Assembly (NCBI RefSeq): GCF_013280595.1
Contig: NZ_JAAATY010000001.1
Coordinates: 687,987 to 751,986, forward strand
From: Kibdelosporangium persicum
GTDB taxonomy: Bacteria > Actinomycetota > Actinomycetes > Mycobacteriales > Pseudonocardiaceae
Direction: 5' to 3'
Length of the DNA: 64,000 nucleotides
Below, one piece after another: positions 46,549 through 55,119 of this stretch. The translations under genes and the position numbers were made by a program. The number at the start of each line of letters is the position of its first letter. Position 1 is the stretch's first letter. The notes beneath the pieces are model-generated. The model saw only the letters and a program-made list of their open reading frames with translations. It did not search any database and was not told the DNA's origin.

Positions 46549-47177
46549 CCTACCCCGCCTCGTGGCCGGTCGCGCGGCTGCGGCAGATCGGCTCCGGCGT
46601 GTGGCTGTTCGCCGGTGCCCTCGCGATCTTCGGCACCTTCATGCCGTTGCTCGAACAGAGCCGGGGCCCGTCCCGGCCGGCGCTCTCGGTCACCGTGTGG
46701 GGCCTCGAAGGCTCGCAGGCCTCGTCGGCCAACGTGTTCCCGCCGGTGGGCATCGCCGTGGTGGTCGGTGTCGTGATGGTGGTGGTGGCGGCGCTGCTCG
46801 GGCTGACGTCGACCAGGCAGCACCCGGCGAACGCGCCGGTGCTCGCGGCCCGGCTGATCGGGACGGGCGGCACCGGCCTGCTGCTCGGCTCGCTGATCCA
46901 GATCTTCCTGTTCTTCCGGGTGTTCGACCAAGAGGAGGCCGATCCGACCTTCAGCGAGTTCGCCCCGACCACGTCGACCGGGCTGGGCAGCTGGCTGCTG
47001 CTGGCCTCCGCGGTGCTCGCCGTCGCCGCGGTCGTGCTGATGCTCGTGCCGAAGATCGCCAAACGCGGCCAGGAACCGGACACCCCGCCGATGGGCATCC
47101 CGGTGGTCCGGGTGCTGGAGCCCGAGTACGACGAGCAGACGCCCGCCGAACAGCAACCCACTGACCCAAAGGGGTAG
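46545..47177 (+). CDS. four-helix membrane protein
   Basis: A 210-residue protein starting at GTG 46545, overlapping the upstream stop. Four helices are visible (SGVWLFAGALAIFGTFMPLL, VGIAVVVGVVMVVVAALLGL, GTGGTGLLLGSLIQIFLFFR and LLLASAVLAVAAVVLMLVP), with a short acidic cytoplasmic tail. It shares general build with the preceding gene product. Function unknown. The sensor kinase starts only 22 bases downstream, so these proteins could be linked to its signalling. Confidence 0.7.
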   Translation: MTYPASWPVARLRQIGSGVWLFAGALAIFGTFMPLLEQSRGPSRPALSVTVWGLEGSQASSANVFPPVGIAVVVGVVMVVVAALLGLTSTRQHPANAPVLAARLIGTGGTGLLLGSLIQIFLFFRVFDQEEADPTFSEFAPTTSTGLGSWLLLASAVLAVAAVVLMLVPKIAKRGQEPDTPPMGIPVVRVLEPEYDEQTPAEQQPTDPKG

Positions 47178-47199
47178 ACATTCGTCCGCCGGGCCGGCC

Positions 47200-49479
47200 A
47201 TGCGGAATGATCTGGCTGTGTCCGACTTGGCGGGCGCGTGGCGTGTGCCCGCCGCGTGCCTGGTGCTGGCGTTCGCGCTGCTGGCAGCGTCCGGCTGGTG
47301 TGTGCTGAGCAGGGCGACCAGCCCATCCGACGGCACCGTGATCAACATCGGTGATCAGGCGGTGTCGTCCCGTGCCGTGGTCATCCAGAAAACGACCGAT
47401 GATGGGCTGTTTCGCGCGGGCGACGAGGTCGTCTCGATCAACGGCATGCCCGTCCGCGACGCGGTCAGCACCGGAATCGGCGGCCCGGACGCCAAAGTCG
47501 GCGATGTCGTGCGGTACGAACTGCGCCGCGACGGCACCACGGTCGAAGTTCGCAAAACGCTGAAACTGTTCCCGCTCAGCGACGCCGTGGGCCGCAACTG
47601 GCCGACTTTGCTTGTCCTGGCGCTGATCCTGATCGTCGCCGCCGGGGCCTTCACCGCCCGGCCCGCCGATCCGGCGGCCCAGGCCGCGCTGCTGACCTCC
47701 GCGCTGAGCTTCATCACCACAAGCGGATCGACGCACTTCCAACTGGAAGCGCTCGATCTGGTCGCCGGCAGCCAGTTCTGGCGGTGGTACACGGGCGAGT
47801 TCAGCTTCATGCTGCTGTGGGCGGCGACGCTGCACATGGCGATCGCGTTTCCCGCTGTGTACAACAAGAACACCTACCGCAAGCAACTGACCGCGGGTTA
47901 CGTGGGCGCGGTCGTGCTCTACGGCCTGATGGCGCTGTTCGCCTGGCAGTTCATCGACGATCCGCTCGGCCGGTTCAGCCTGCTCGCCTCGCCCGTGTTG
48001 CCGGTGCTCTACAGCTATCCCTTGCTGATCGTGGTCGTGCTGGTGGTCCGGTACCGGCTGGCGCAGGACGAACTGGACCGCAACAGGATGCGGTGGGTCG
48101 TGTGGTCACTCGGCGGCGGCGCGTTGCTGTACTCCGCGTTCTTCGCGCTGCCAGAGGCTTTCCTCGGCCGCACGTTGCTGCCGAGCGAGTTGCACACGCT
48201 GGCGTTCCTGCCCGTGCCGATCGGCGTCGCCGCGGCGATCCTGCGCTACCGCGCGCTGAACATCGAAGTGGTGGTCAGCCGATCACTGGTCTACGGCGCG
48301 TTGTCGGCGGGCACGATCGGGCTCTACATCGGCCTGGTCAGCCTGTTGGCCCTGCTGTTCCCTCCGTTGGACGAACTGTGGCAGCAGGCCGCGGCGGCCG
48401 CCTGCGTGGCGGTTCTCGTGCAGCCCTTGCGGTCCCGGTTGCAGACGCTGATCAACAAACGGCTGTTCGGCGACAGCCACGACCCGTATCGGGTGGTGTC
48501 CGCGCTCGCCGCGAGGCTCGAGGAGACCAGGACTCCTCATGAGACCCTGCCCGCGTTGGTGGAGACGATCGGCAACGCGCTACGGCTGCCCTATGTGGCG
48601 ATCGAGATCCAGGGCTCGGCGGGTGCCCCCAACGAACGCGTGGCCACGTTCGGCGAACCCACCGGTGAGCTGTTCCGGTTACCCCTTTCGTACCAAGGCG
48701 AACAAGTAGGCCAATTGGCCGTAGCGCCTAGAACGTCCCGGGAAGTCCTAGGACGCCGGGACCGCGTTGTCCTGGCGGAAGTCGCCCGGCACGCGGGTGC
48801 GGCCGTCTACACCACCCGGCTGACCCGGGACTTGCGGCGCAGCCGGGACAACGTGGTGCAGGCCCGTGAGGAGGAACGCAGGCGGTTGCTGCATGATCTG
48901 CACGACGGTGTCGGGCCGACCCTCGCGGCGATCTCGCTGGGGCTGCACGCGTGCCGCAAGGCGATCGGGCAGGCGTCCACCCAAGGCGAACTGCTCGGCA
49001 CACTGCAGGAGGAACTGGACGGCGCGATCAACGAGATCCGCAGGCTCGCCCACGGACTGCGGCCGCCGGAGCTCGACCGGATCGGCCTGGTCGGCGCGAT
49101 CAGGGCGTACGCCAAGGCGATCTCCACCAGGGCCGACGAGCGAGGCGTGACGATCAGGTTGGACGTTCCGATAAGCATGCCGAGGCTGCCGGCGACTGTG
49201 GACGTCGCCGCGTACCGGATCGTGTCGGAGGCGCTGACGAACGTGACCCGTCATGCCGCCGCACGTTCCTGCGCGGTCCGCCTGTGGGTGGACGACGACC
49301 TGCACATAGAGGTCGTCGACGACGGAATCGGGCTGCCCGAGCAGCCGCCGAGCGGCGTCGGGCTATGGTCAATGCGCGAACGGGCGACCGAGCTGGGCGG
49401 CGACTGTGTCGTGTCAGCGGCCAACGGCGGGGGCACCAAGGTGCGCGCGACGTTGCCGCTGCCGAAGGAAGGCGGGTAA
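47200..49479 (+). CDS. PDZ-containing membrane sensor histidine kinase (HisKA_3 type)
   Basis: A 759-residue kinase. After a first membrane helix (about 14-34) residues 45-125 form a PDZ-like domain (FRAGDEVVSINGMPVRD). Six or seven further helices extend to about 400. A GAF-like region (about 430-540) precedes HisKA_3, with phospho-acceptor His568 in LLHDLHDGVGPTLA, and HATPase_c (EALTNVTRHAAA, VVDDGIGL, GVGLWSMRERATELGG). PDZ plus multi-helix input resembles ComP-like quorum or peptide sensors. The partner regulator starts 5 bases downstream. Confidence 0.85.
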   Translation: MRNDLAVSDLAGAWRVPAACLVLAFALLAASGWCVLSRATSPSDGTVINIGDQAVSSRAVVIQKTTDDGLFRAGDEVVSINGMPVRDAVSTGIGGPDAKVGDVVRYELRRDGTTVEVRKTLKLFPLSDAVGRNWPTLLVLALILIVAAGAFTARPADPAAQAALLTSALSFITTSGSTHFQLEALDLVAGSQFWRWYTGEFSFMLLWAATLHMAIAFPAVYNKNTYRKQLTAGYVGAVVLYGLMALFAWQFIDDPLGRFSLLASPVLPVLYSYPLLIVVVLVVRYRLAQDELDRNRMRWVVWSLGGGALLYSAFFALPEAFLGRTLLPSELHTLAFLPVPIGVAAAILRYRALNIEVVVSRSLVYGALSAGTIGLYIGLVSLLALLFPPLDELWQQAAAAACVAVLVQPLRSRLQTLINKRLFGDSHDPYRVVSALAARLEETRTPHETLPALVETIGNALRLPYVAIEIQGSAGAPNERVATFGEPTGELFRLPLSYQGEQVGQLAVAPRTSREVLGRRDRVVLAEVARHAGAAVYTTRLTRDLRRSRDNVVQAREEERRRLLHDLHDGVGPTLAAISLGLHACRKAIGQASTQGELLGTLQEELDGAINEIRRLAHGLRPPELDRIGLVGAIRAYAKAISTRADERGVTIRLDVPISMPRLPATVDVAAYRIVSEALTNVTRHAAARSCAVRLWVDDDLHIEVVDDGIGLPEQPPSGVGLWSMRERATELGGDCVVSAANGGGTKVRATLPLPKEGG

Positions 49480-49484
49480 GGGCG

Positions 49485-50126
49485 ATGGATCCGCTCCGGG
49501 TCATGGTGGTTGACGATCACCCGCTGTTCCGGTTCGGGCTGTGCACCGTGCTCGCCGACGTCCCCGGGACCGAGGTGGTCGGCGAGGCGGCGACCGGGCT
49601 GGACTCGGTCAGCGCGGCCAAGGCGCTGCGGCCCGACGTGGTCGTGATGGACCTGCACCTGCCGGACATCAGCGGTATCGAGGCGACCCGGCAGATCGTC
49701 ACCGAACTGCCGGGCACCGGTGTGCTCGTGCTGACCATGTTCGACGACAGCGAGTCGGTGTTCGCCGCGATGCGCGCGGGCGCCCGCGGTTATCTGCTGA
49801 AAGGCGCCGGGCAGGACCAGATCGTGCGCGCGGTGCACGGGGTCGGCCGCGGCGAGGCGATCTTCGGGCCGGACATCGCCACCCGGGTGCTCGGGTACTT
49901 CAACACCCCGCCGCCGTCCGCCGACCCGGTGTTCCCCGAACTCACCAGCAGGGAACGGGAAGTGCTCGCGTTGATCGCCGAGGGGCACAGCAACGCGACC
50001 ATCGCGCGTGACCTCTCGCTGAGCCCGAAGACCGTGCGCAACCACGTGTCCAGCATCTTCACCAAGCTGCACGTGGCCGACCGGGCCCAGGCGATCGTGC
50101 GGGCCCGCAACGCCGGCCTGGGCTGA
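49485..50126 (+). CDS. NarL/FixJ-type response regulator
   Basis: A 213-residue regulator. The receiver domain is complete: acidic pair VDDHP at 9-13, phospho-acceptor Asp56 in VVMDLHLP, Thr/Ser in VLTMFDD and Lys in YLLKGAG. The C-terminal LuxR helix-turn-helix (about 148-205) reads LTSREREVLALIAEGHSNAT, then SLSPKTVRNHVSSIFTKL. It is cognate to the kinase just upstream. The ATG at 49485 follows AAGG-type purines. Confidence 0.9.
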   Translation: MDPLRVMVVDDHPLFRFGLCTVLADVPGTEVVGEAATGLDSVSAAKALRPDVVVMDLHLPDISGIEATRQIVTELPGTGVLVLTMFDDSESVFAAMRAGARGYLLKGAGQDQIVRAVHGVGRGEAIFGPDIATRVLGYFNTPPPSADPVFPELTSREREVLALIAEGHSNATIARDLSLSPKTVRNHVSSIFTKLHVADRAQAIVRARNAGLG

Positions 50127-50164
50127 TCATCCGCCCTTCCGCCCTGTCGACCGTCCCCAGTGGA

Positions 50165-50189
50165 CTCGTTACCGGTTTGCGGTAACGAG
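50165..50189 (+). terminator. hairpin downstream of the two-component operon
   Basis: Perfect 10-bp arms CTCGTTACCG / CGGTAACGAG around GTTTG, followed by a T-richer stretch (CTCGTTTTCCGGTTTT). It lies 39 bases after the response regulator stop and is probably its terminator. The rest of the 50127-50398 gap holds the promoter of the next regulator; I see no gene in it. Confidence 0.55.
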
Positions 50190-50398
50190 CTGGTCTCGTT
50201 TTCCGGTTTTCCTTGCCCGCCTGGGTATCCGTGCCCGGAAAGTTCCCCGCGAAGACGGTGCCCGGTCGGGCAACAACAGGACATCGGTCCCATGTGGCCG
50301 GGACGCCCCTTCGGGCAGGCTGTGGGCACTCGATAGTTCAAGATGTGCCGGACGGGAACTGGGGACGTTCGTCACTTCACCGGGGAGAGATGAAGAAC

Positions 50399-51031
50399 AT
50401 GCACGAGCAGCGTCGCACTCCTGTCGTCGTCCGGGCCACCGATCCGATCCTCCAGAACGGCGTGCACATGGCACTGCGCACCCGGCCGGAGATCTGGCTC
50501 GTGGACGAGGACTCCGCCACGCCAGAGGCCGTCGCGCTGGTCGTCACCGACCGGTTCGACGAACGCGGCAGCCAGTTGCTGCGCACGCTGCAGGTCCGTG
50601 GCTTCACCCGGATCGTGCTGATCGCGGGCGAGCTGGAGGACACCGAGATCCTCACGGCGGTCGAAGGCGGCGTCTGCGCGGTCGCCCGGCGCTCGGAGAC
50701 CACGCCGGACGTGCTGGTGCGCCTGGTGAAGGCCGCGGCCGCCGGTGAGGGCGCACTGCCGCCGGACCTGCTCGGCCGCCTGCTCAACCGGGTCTCCCGG
50801 CTGCAGCGGCACGTGCTGGAGCCGCGCGGGCTGCACCTGGCCGGGATCACCAACCGGGAGACCGAGGTGCTCAAGCTCGTCGCGAATGGACTGTCCACAA
50901 AGGAAATCGCTGACCAGCTGTGCTACTCGCAGCGCACGGTGAAGAGCATCCTGCACGACGTGACCAACCGGTTCCAGTTGCGCAACCGGTCGCACGCGGT
51001 CGCATACGCGTTGCGCGAAGGCCTGATCTGA
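50399..51031 (+). CDS. orphan LuxR-family regulator with pseudo-receiver domain
   Basis: A 210-residue protein from ATG 50399; ATG 50390 is also possible but has no spacing from the GGGGAGAG site. The C-terminal LuxR helix-turn-helix (ITNRETEVLKLVANGLSTKE, then CYSQRTVKSILHDVTNRF) is clear. The N-terminal 120 residues have the receiver layout but lack the acidic pocket (RATDPILQNG) and the phospho-Asp context (VVTDRFDE), so phosphorylation is unlikely. No kinase is adjacent other than the complete pair upstream. A strong terminator follows. Confidence 0.8.
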   Translation: MHEQRRTPVVVRATDPILQNGVHMALRTRPEIWLVDEDSATPEAVALVVTDRFDERGSQLLRTLQVRGFTRIVLIAGELEDTEILTAVEGGVCAVARRSETTPDVLVRLVKAAAAGEGALPPDLLGRLLNRVSRLQRHVLEPRGLHLAGITNRETEVLKLVANGLSTKEIADQLCYSQRTVKSILHDVTNRFQLRNRSHAVAYALREGLI

Positions 51032-51041
51032 CCTCGATCCG

Positions 51042-51079
51042 GCACGAAAAGCCCCGCCCGCGGCGGGGCTTTTTCGTGC
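51042..51079 (+). terminator. strong intrinsic terminator
   Basis: A long perfect hairpin: GCACGAAAAGCCCCGCC pairs with GGCGGGGCTTTTTCGTGC around CGC, giving a GC-rich stem followed by T5. It lies 10 bases after the LuxR-family gene stop. The A-run before the stem makes it bidirectional. Confidence 0.9.
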
Positions 51080-51173
51080 GCGCGGCCGTCGCCTCTTCGG
51101 GCACCCCGGAGCACCCTTTCAGGCGGGCGCTCACCCCTTGGGCCGGCCTGTCCCGGACTGGACACTCGAAGGT

Positions 51174-51665
51174 GTGATCACAGAAGTGGACGACGCGCTG
51201 TGCAAGCTGTTCGGCAGGCAGATGCCGGAGGGCACGGTCGTCCGGCTGGATCCGCCGAAGCCCACCTGGCAGACCGAACGGCCGTCGAACACCATCGACC
51301 TGTTCCTCTTCGGCCTGCAGGACGACACCGGGGCGCCGCCGCAGGGCGAACCGATCCGCCGCTGTGAGCTCTCCTACCTGGTCACCGCCCGTGCCGAGAA
51401 GATCCACGAGGAGCACCGGCTGCTCGACCGGGCGCTGCGCACCGCGATGTTCTCCGGCACGCTTCCGGAGGACTGCATGTCCTCCTCGCTCGCGGTGACC
51501 AAGCAGCCCGTCTACCTCAAGATCGCCAACACCGGGCCGGGGTCGCTGTGGACCAGCCTGGGGATGCCCGCGCGGGCCGCGTTCGTGATGAACGTCAGCG
51601 TGCCGATGCTGCCCGAGCCGGCAACACCACGCAAAGGCCCTCGGCGGGTGTGGGAGACGCCTTAG
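51174..51665 (+). CDS. DUF4255 (Pvc16-like) protein
   Basis: A 163-residue protein from GTG 51174 (MITEVDDALCKLFGRQM), a start that fits the family; an upstream TTG at 51138 is less likely. WQTERPSNTIDLFLFGLQDD, then ELSYLVTARAE, and EEHRLLDRALRTAMFSGTLP, match DUF4255, known as the Pvc16 cap-region component of contractile injection systems. No sheath, tube or baseplate gene is visible nearby, so it is an orphan here. Its TAG stop lies in the left arm of the 51663-51852 element. Confidence 0.7.
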   Translation: MITEVDDALCKLFGRQMPEGTVVRLDPPKPTWQTERPSNTIDLFLFGLQDDTGAPPQGEPIRRCELSYLVTARAEKIHEEHRLLDRALRTAMFSGTLPEDCMSSSLAVTKQPVYLKIANTGPGSLWTSLGMPARAAFVMNVSVPMLPEPATPRKGPRRVWETP

Positions 51666-51852
51666 GCCGTGTATCGATGTCCCCGTTCGATGAGAGGCTG
51701 CCCCGGCCGGAGGCCGGAGTCGGCTCGGTGGGGTGGTTCCTGGCGTCGCCGCGGGAACGCCGCGAATACTGGTTGTCTTTGGGCGTTCCGCAGTGGCGCC
51801 AGGGGCCGCATCCGGCCCGGCTATCGCGAACGGGGCTTTGATACACGGCCTA
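51663..51852. mobile_element. 190-bp inverted-repeat (MITE-like) element
   Basis: Perfect 13-bp ends TAGGCCGTGTATC (51663-51675) and GATACACGGCCTA (51840-51852). The arms continue after a short mismatch with CCCCGTTCG (51681-51689) and its complement (51827-51835). The end bases form the TAG stop codons of both flanking convergent genes. There is no transposase inside. The structure is that of a miniature inverted-repeat element or decayed insertion sequence; target duplications are not evident. Confidence 0.6.
51677..51841 (+). other. small open frame inside the inverted-repeat element, status uncertain
   Basis: A 54-codon frame (ATG 51677 to TGA 51839-51841) spans nearly the whole element and encodes FDERLPRPEAGVGSVGWFLA and REYWLSLGVPQWRQG. 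Its start and stop fall in the two repeat arms. No ribosome site is visible. GC3 is high in the first half only. It could be a peptide carried by the element, a transposase remnant, or chance. Confidence 0.25.
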
Positions 51853-52317
51853 GTCAACGCCGTTGCCGATCAGCACTATCGCGCCGATCGACGCCAGCGT
51901 GCCGCCGTTGCGGGAGAACCACTGGGCCGCGTCGGCCTGGGGCTCCGGCTCGCGGTTGTGCGGGGTGACGGTGACCGCCAGCGAGTACTCGACGTCGCCG
52001 ATCACGTCCACGCCGTCCTGCCCGAAGTCGATCACGCTGACGCCGCTGAACACCATCGTCGCCGGCTCCATGAAAGTGCACTCGACCTGCGTGAACCGGT
52101 GCTTCGCCGGACAGGTGACGCTGGGCGCCTCGGTGCCCAGGCCGCTGATGAACACGCCTTCGCTGATCCGGTTGAGCACCGGCCGTACGTCGTCGCCGGA
52201 CGCGGACGTCACCATGACATGCCCGCAGAGGGTGAGCGCGAGGTCCACCGCCACATGCCCGATGTCGGCCGACGCGGCCGCGATCGGGGTATCGGGCAGC
52301 GTGTACCGGACGGGCAT
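51850..52317 (-). CDS. hypothetical protein
   Basis: A 155-residue protein from ATG 52317, with GGGG nearby upstream. It is beta-rich, with one or two Cys pairs (LTLCGH, VTCPAKH, QVECTF) and a repeated hydrophobic-polar pattern; MPVRYTLPDTPIAAASADIG is its start. I do not recognise a family. It is convergent with the DUF4255 gene, and its TAG stop is the right end of the inverted-repeat element, so its C-terminus may have been altered by insertion. Confidence 0.6.
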   Translation of the reverse strand: MPVRYTLPDTPIAAASADIGHVAVDLALTLCGHVMVTSASGDDVRPVLNRISEGVFISGLGTEAPSVTCPAKHRFTQVECTFMEPATMVFSGVSVIDFGQDGVDVIGDVEYSLAVTVTPHNREPEPQADAAQWFSRNGGTLASIGAIVLIGNGVD

Positions 52318-52488
52318 GACCACCCCTAGCGCGCGAAAAACGAGGCGTCGTCACGTTAGGGCCTGGAGGTACCTTCGTAGGTGACCGAAAGGGCAGCCCA
52401 TCGGGCGCCTGGTGTGACTTTTCCGCTCAGGAGCAGCAATTACACCGGGGAAACACCGCCGAAACACGCGGGGACGAGCCTGGGGCGC

Positions 52489-53541
52489 ATGACCGAAACC
52501 CACACGTGGCGGCTGCGCGTCGAACTCGACGACTCCCCGGGTGTGCTGGCACGGATCACCACCCGGCTGGCCGCCCGCGACTGCAACGTCCTGGCGTTGT
52601 CCATCCTGCCGGTGCCGTCCGGTGTGGTGGACGAACTGGTCGTGCAGGCCGCTCCGGACGTGCCGCCCGCCGAACTGGTCAGGGAGATCCGCGCGGAAGG
52701 CGGCCGGTGCCTGGGCATCACCCACGCCGACGTGCGTGACCTCGTCGACCCGCCGACCGCGGCACTGCGTGCGGCCGCTCTCGCGATCGAGGACCCGTAC
52801 GCCGCGCCCGAGGCGTTGCGCGTGTTGCTCGGAGCCGATTCGGTGAGCTTCGAGCACGGCGCGCCCGGTGACGTGCTGGACGGCGGGCACCGCGTGATCG
52901 TGGACCTCGGCGACGGCGCGACCGTGGCCGCCCGGCGGGGCTGGGCGCCGTTCACGGACGTCGAACTGGCCAGGGCGGCGGCGTTCACGGCGATGTTCAG
53001 GCAGACCTCCGCCGACGCGGACCCGCCGACGGCCGTGATCACCTCGGACGGCGCGGGCATCGTGCTGCGGCGGGGCGATGTCTCCGATCTGGACTCGGTG
53101 TCCGAACTGCACGCTCGTTGCTCCGCGCGGACGTTGTTCGCCCGCTACCACTCCGGCGTGCGCACGTTGCCGCGCAGGCTGCTGTACCGCCTGCTGACCC
53201 CGCCGCGCGGCCGGACGTTGCTGGCGGTGTGCGGCCGTGAGGTGATCGGGATCGGTCAGCTGATCCGGACCGCCCGGCCGGAGGAGGCCGAGGTGTCGCT
53301 GCTGATCGAGGACTCCTGGCAGCACAAGGGAGTCGGCACGGCGCTGCTGCGCAGGCTGGCCGCGACGGCACGGGCGGAAGGGCATCGTGAACTGGTCGCC
53401 TGGTGCCTGCCGGGCGAGTCCGGTTTCGAACGGGCCGCCGTGCGCGCGGGCATCCCGCTGTCGGTCCGGCAGGAGCAGGGGATGGTCCGCCTCGGGCTGC
53501 GGGTGGGTGAGAGCGCTTCCGAGGAGATCAGGACGCGCTGA
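52489..53541 (+). CDS. ACT-GNAT protein acetyltransferase
   Basis: A 350-residue protein. Residues 8-85 form an ACT domain (WRLRVELDDSPGVLARITTR), an amino-acid-binding regulatory fold. The C-terminal GNAT domain (about 185-335) has IVLRRGDVSDLDSVSELH, VSLLIEDSWQHKGVGTALLR with the acetyl-CoA loop Q-H-K-G-V-G-T, and a final strand. Amino-acid-regulated ACT-GNAT lysine acetyltransferases are known in actinomycetes, where they acetylate acyl-CoA synthetases and other enzymes. ATG 52489 places the start directly before the ACT domain. Its 3' end (53508-53521) contains a partial LacI-type operator. Confidence 0.82.
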   Translation: MTETHTWRLRVELDDSPGVLARITTRLAARDCNVLALSILPVPSGVVDELVVQAAPDVPPAELVREIRAEGGRCLGITHADVRDLVDPPTAALRAAALAIEDPYAAPEALRVLLGADSVSFEHGAPGDVLDGGHRVIVDLGDGATVAARRGWAPFTDVELARAAAFTAMFRQTSADADPPTAVITSDGAGIVLRRGDVSDLDSVSELHARCSARTLFARYHSGVRTLPRRLLYRLLTPPRGRTLLAVCGREVIGIGQLIRTARPEEAEVSLLIEDSWQHKGVGTALLRRLAATARAEGHRELVAWCLPGESGFERAAVRAGIPLSVRQEQGMVRLGLRVGESASEEIRTR

Positions 53542-53611
53542 CCGCCTCCATGGAGTCCGGGCCGCACCAGGCTACCCTGGCTGCTAGGTGCGGACTGTGG
53601 GAGGAAAACAC

Positions 53612-54640
53612 GTGGCCGGTCGACCACTCGCTGGTGCACGCCCGACCCTGGAGGATGTCGCCGCGGTCGCAGGCGTTTCCCGGGCGACGGCGTCACGCGT
53701 GCTCAACTCCTCACCGCGAGTCAGCCCGGAGGCACACGAAGCGGTCACGGCCGCCGCGCTGCAACTGGGCTACCAACCCAACCAGGCCGCGCGCACCCTA
53801 GTGACCAGACGCACCGGCGCGATCGCCATGCTGGTCTCCGAGCCGCAGGCGAAGGTGTTCGACGACCCCCACTTCGGCGCCCTGGTCCGGGCGGCGGCCA
53901 GCGAACTGGCCCGGATCGACACCCAGCTCGTGCTGATGCTCGGCCTGGGCGAAGGCGCCCACGGCCGCGCCGAACGCTTCCTGCGTGGCGGCCACGTCGA
54001 CGGAGCGCTGCTTTTCACGCCTCACCAGGACGACCCGTTGCCCGCGACGGTGCGGAAGCTGCACCTGCCGTGTGTGTTCGGCGGACGGCCGTGGGGATCG
54101 CTACGCGGCCTCTACACCGTGGACAACGACAACGAGAGCGGCGGCTACCTGGCCACCGAGCACCTGCTCAACATGGGCCGTAAGACCGTTGTGTCCGTAA
54201 CGGGACCAGACGACGAACTGTCGGCACGCGACCGCCTCGCGGGTTGGATCCGTGCGACGGGCGCGGGCGACGACGAGCTGACGTTGCTGACCGAATCCGG
54301 CGACTACACCCGCGAGGGCGGGTATCACGCGATGAACATGCTCCTGCACCGCGTGCCCAAGCTCGACGGCGTGTTCGCCGCCAACGACCTGATGGCCGTC
54401 GGTTGCCTGCAAGCACTGCGCGAGGCGGGCCGCCGTGTGCCGGATGACGTTGCGGTCGTTGGTTTCGACGACAACCCGATGATCGCGCCGCACGCCGATC
54501 CTCCGTTGACCACGATCCGCCAGGACCTGGCCGATCAGGTCCGCAAGATGATCGCCAACCTGACGGTGCTGATCGACGGCGGCTCGGTCCGGAGGCGGGA
54601 AGTCCTGCCGGTGCAACTGGTTCACCGCGAATCCGCCTGA
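53612..54640 (+). CDS. LacI-family transcriptional regulator
   Basis: A 342-residue regulator from GTG 53612, with GGGAGGA 7 bases upstream. The helix-turn-helix plus hinge is at residues 10-65 (TLEDVAAVAGVSRATASRVLN, then YQPNQAARTLVTRRTG). The sugar-binding domain has the family motifs GYLATEHLLNMGRK and FAANDLMAVGCLQALREAG, and ends near VDDNPMIAPHADPPLTTIRQD-type sequence. The ligand is presumably a sugar. The nearest matching operator is the perfect palindrome at 55120-55133, 480 bases downstream; the intact target is not evident in between. Confidence 0.85.
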   Translation: MAGRPLAGARPTLEDVAAVAGVSRATASRVLNSSPRVSPEAHEAVTAAALQLGYQPNQAARTLVTRRTGAIAMLVSEPQAKVFDDPHFGALVRAAASELARIDTQLVLMLGLGEGAHGRAERFLRGGHVDGALLFTPHQDDPLPATVRKLHLPCVFGGRPWGSLRGLYTVDNDNESGGYLATEHLLNMGRKTVVSVTGPDDELSARDRLAGWIRATGAGDDELTLLTESGDYTREGGYHAMNMLLHRVPKLDGVFAANDLMAVGCLQALREAGRRVPDDVAVVGFDDNPMIAPHADPPLTTIRQDLADQVRKMIANLTVLIDGGSVRRREVLPVQLVHRESA

Positions 54641-54745
54641 CGCGGGTTGCCGGGCGCGGCCCTCGGCCCCCCGATTTCCAGTCTACCGACGGGGTCTGAC
54701 AGTTCTGTGCGCGTCAGCCCGAGTTGTCCACAGCCGTGGGTGTCG

Positions 54746-54905
54746 CTGCTTCTTGACGCCGTAACGCAGGTGCTCCACGCCGTTGGTCGAATGCCTGTCC
54801 TCCAACAGCTTCAGGTGCTGGTCGACGCCGTCCGGCGCGGAGCGTGGCCGAGTAGGCGACCTTGTCGCCTGCCTGCCACACGCTCGCGAAGTCCAGGACG
54901 AACGG
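54746..54905 (-). pseudogene. remnant of a RibD C-terminal/dihydrofolate reductase-like gene
   Basis: On the minus strand, 54905-54837 reads RPFVLDFASVWQAGDKVAYS followed by ATLR, closely like the (E)FAxIWxAADKxVYSxTL segment of this family. In a different frame, 54835-54746 reads VDQHLKLLEDRHSTNGVEHL and RYGVKKQ, matching the family's C-terminal LxLLExRxFxNGVVxLRYxV. The N-terminus and middle are missing and the two pieces are out of frame, so this is a decayed gene with an internal deletion and frameshift. The surrounding 54641-55194 holds no intact gene. Confidence 0.6.
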
Positions 54906-54938
54906 GCGATCGCGGCATGCGGGCCACGCGAAATGGTT

Positions 54939-55037
54939 CGGCGGCAGTACTCCTCCCGGGTACTGCCGCCGTGTCCCTGCCCCCGGGAAAGACGCGCCGG
55001 GGGATGTCGAGCCGCCGCGCCCGGCATCCCCCGGCGC
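54939..55037. repeat. two strong inverted repeats in non-coding DNA
   Basis: A perfect 11-bp inverted repeat CGGCGGCAGTA (54939-54949) / complement (54961-54971), and a perfect 13-bp inverted repeat GCGCCGGGGGATG (54994-55006) / complement (55025-55037). They lie upstream of the RibD-like remnant and can fold into stable hairpins. They may be terminators or scars of insertion and deletion. Confidence 0.5.
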
Positions 55038-55119
55038 TTGCACCGGAACATCACCTCGATGTGCTCCGGAGCCGGGCTCACGGTGGCGGCGGTCCGATCC
55101 GAGTGACGCCGCCGCTCCA

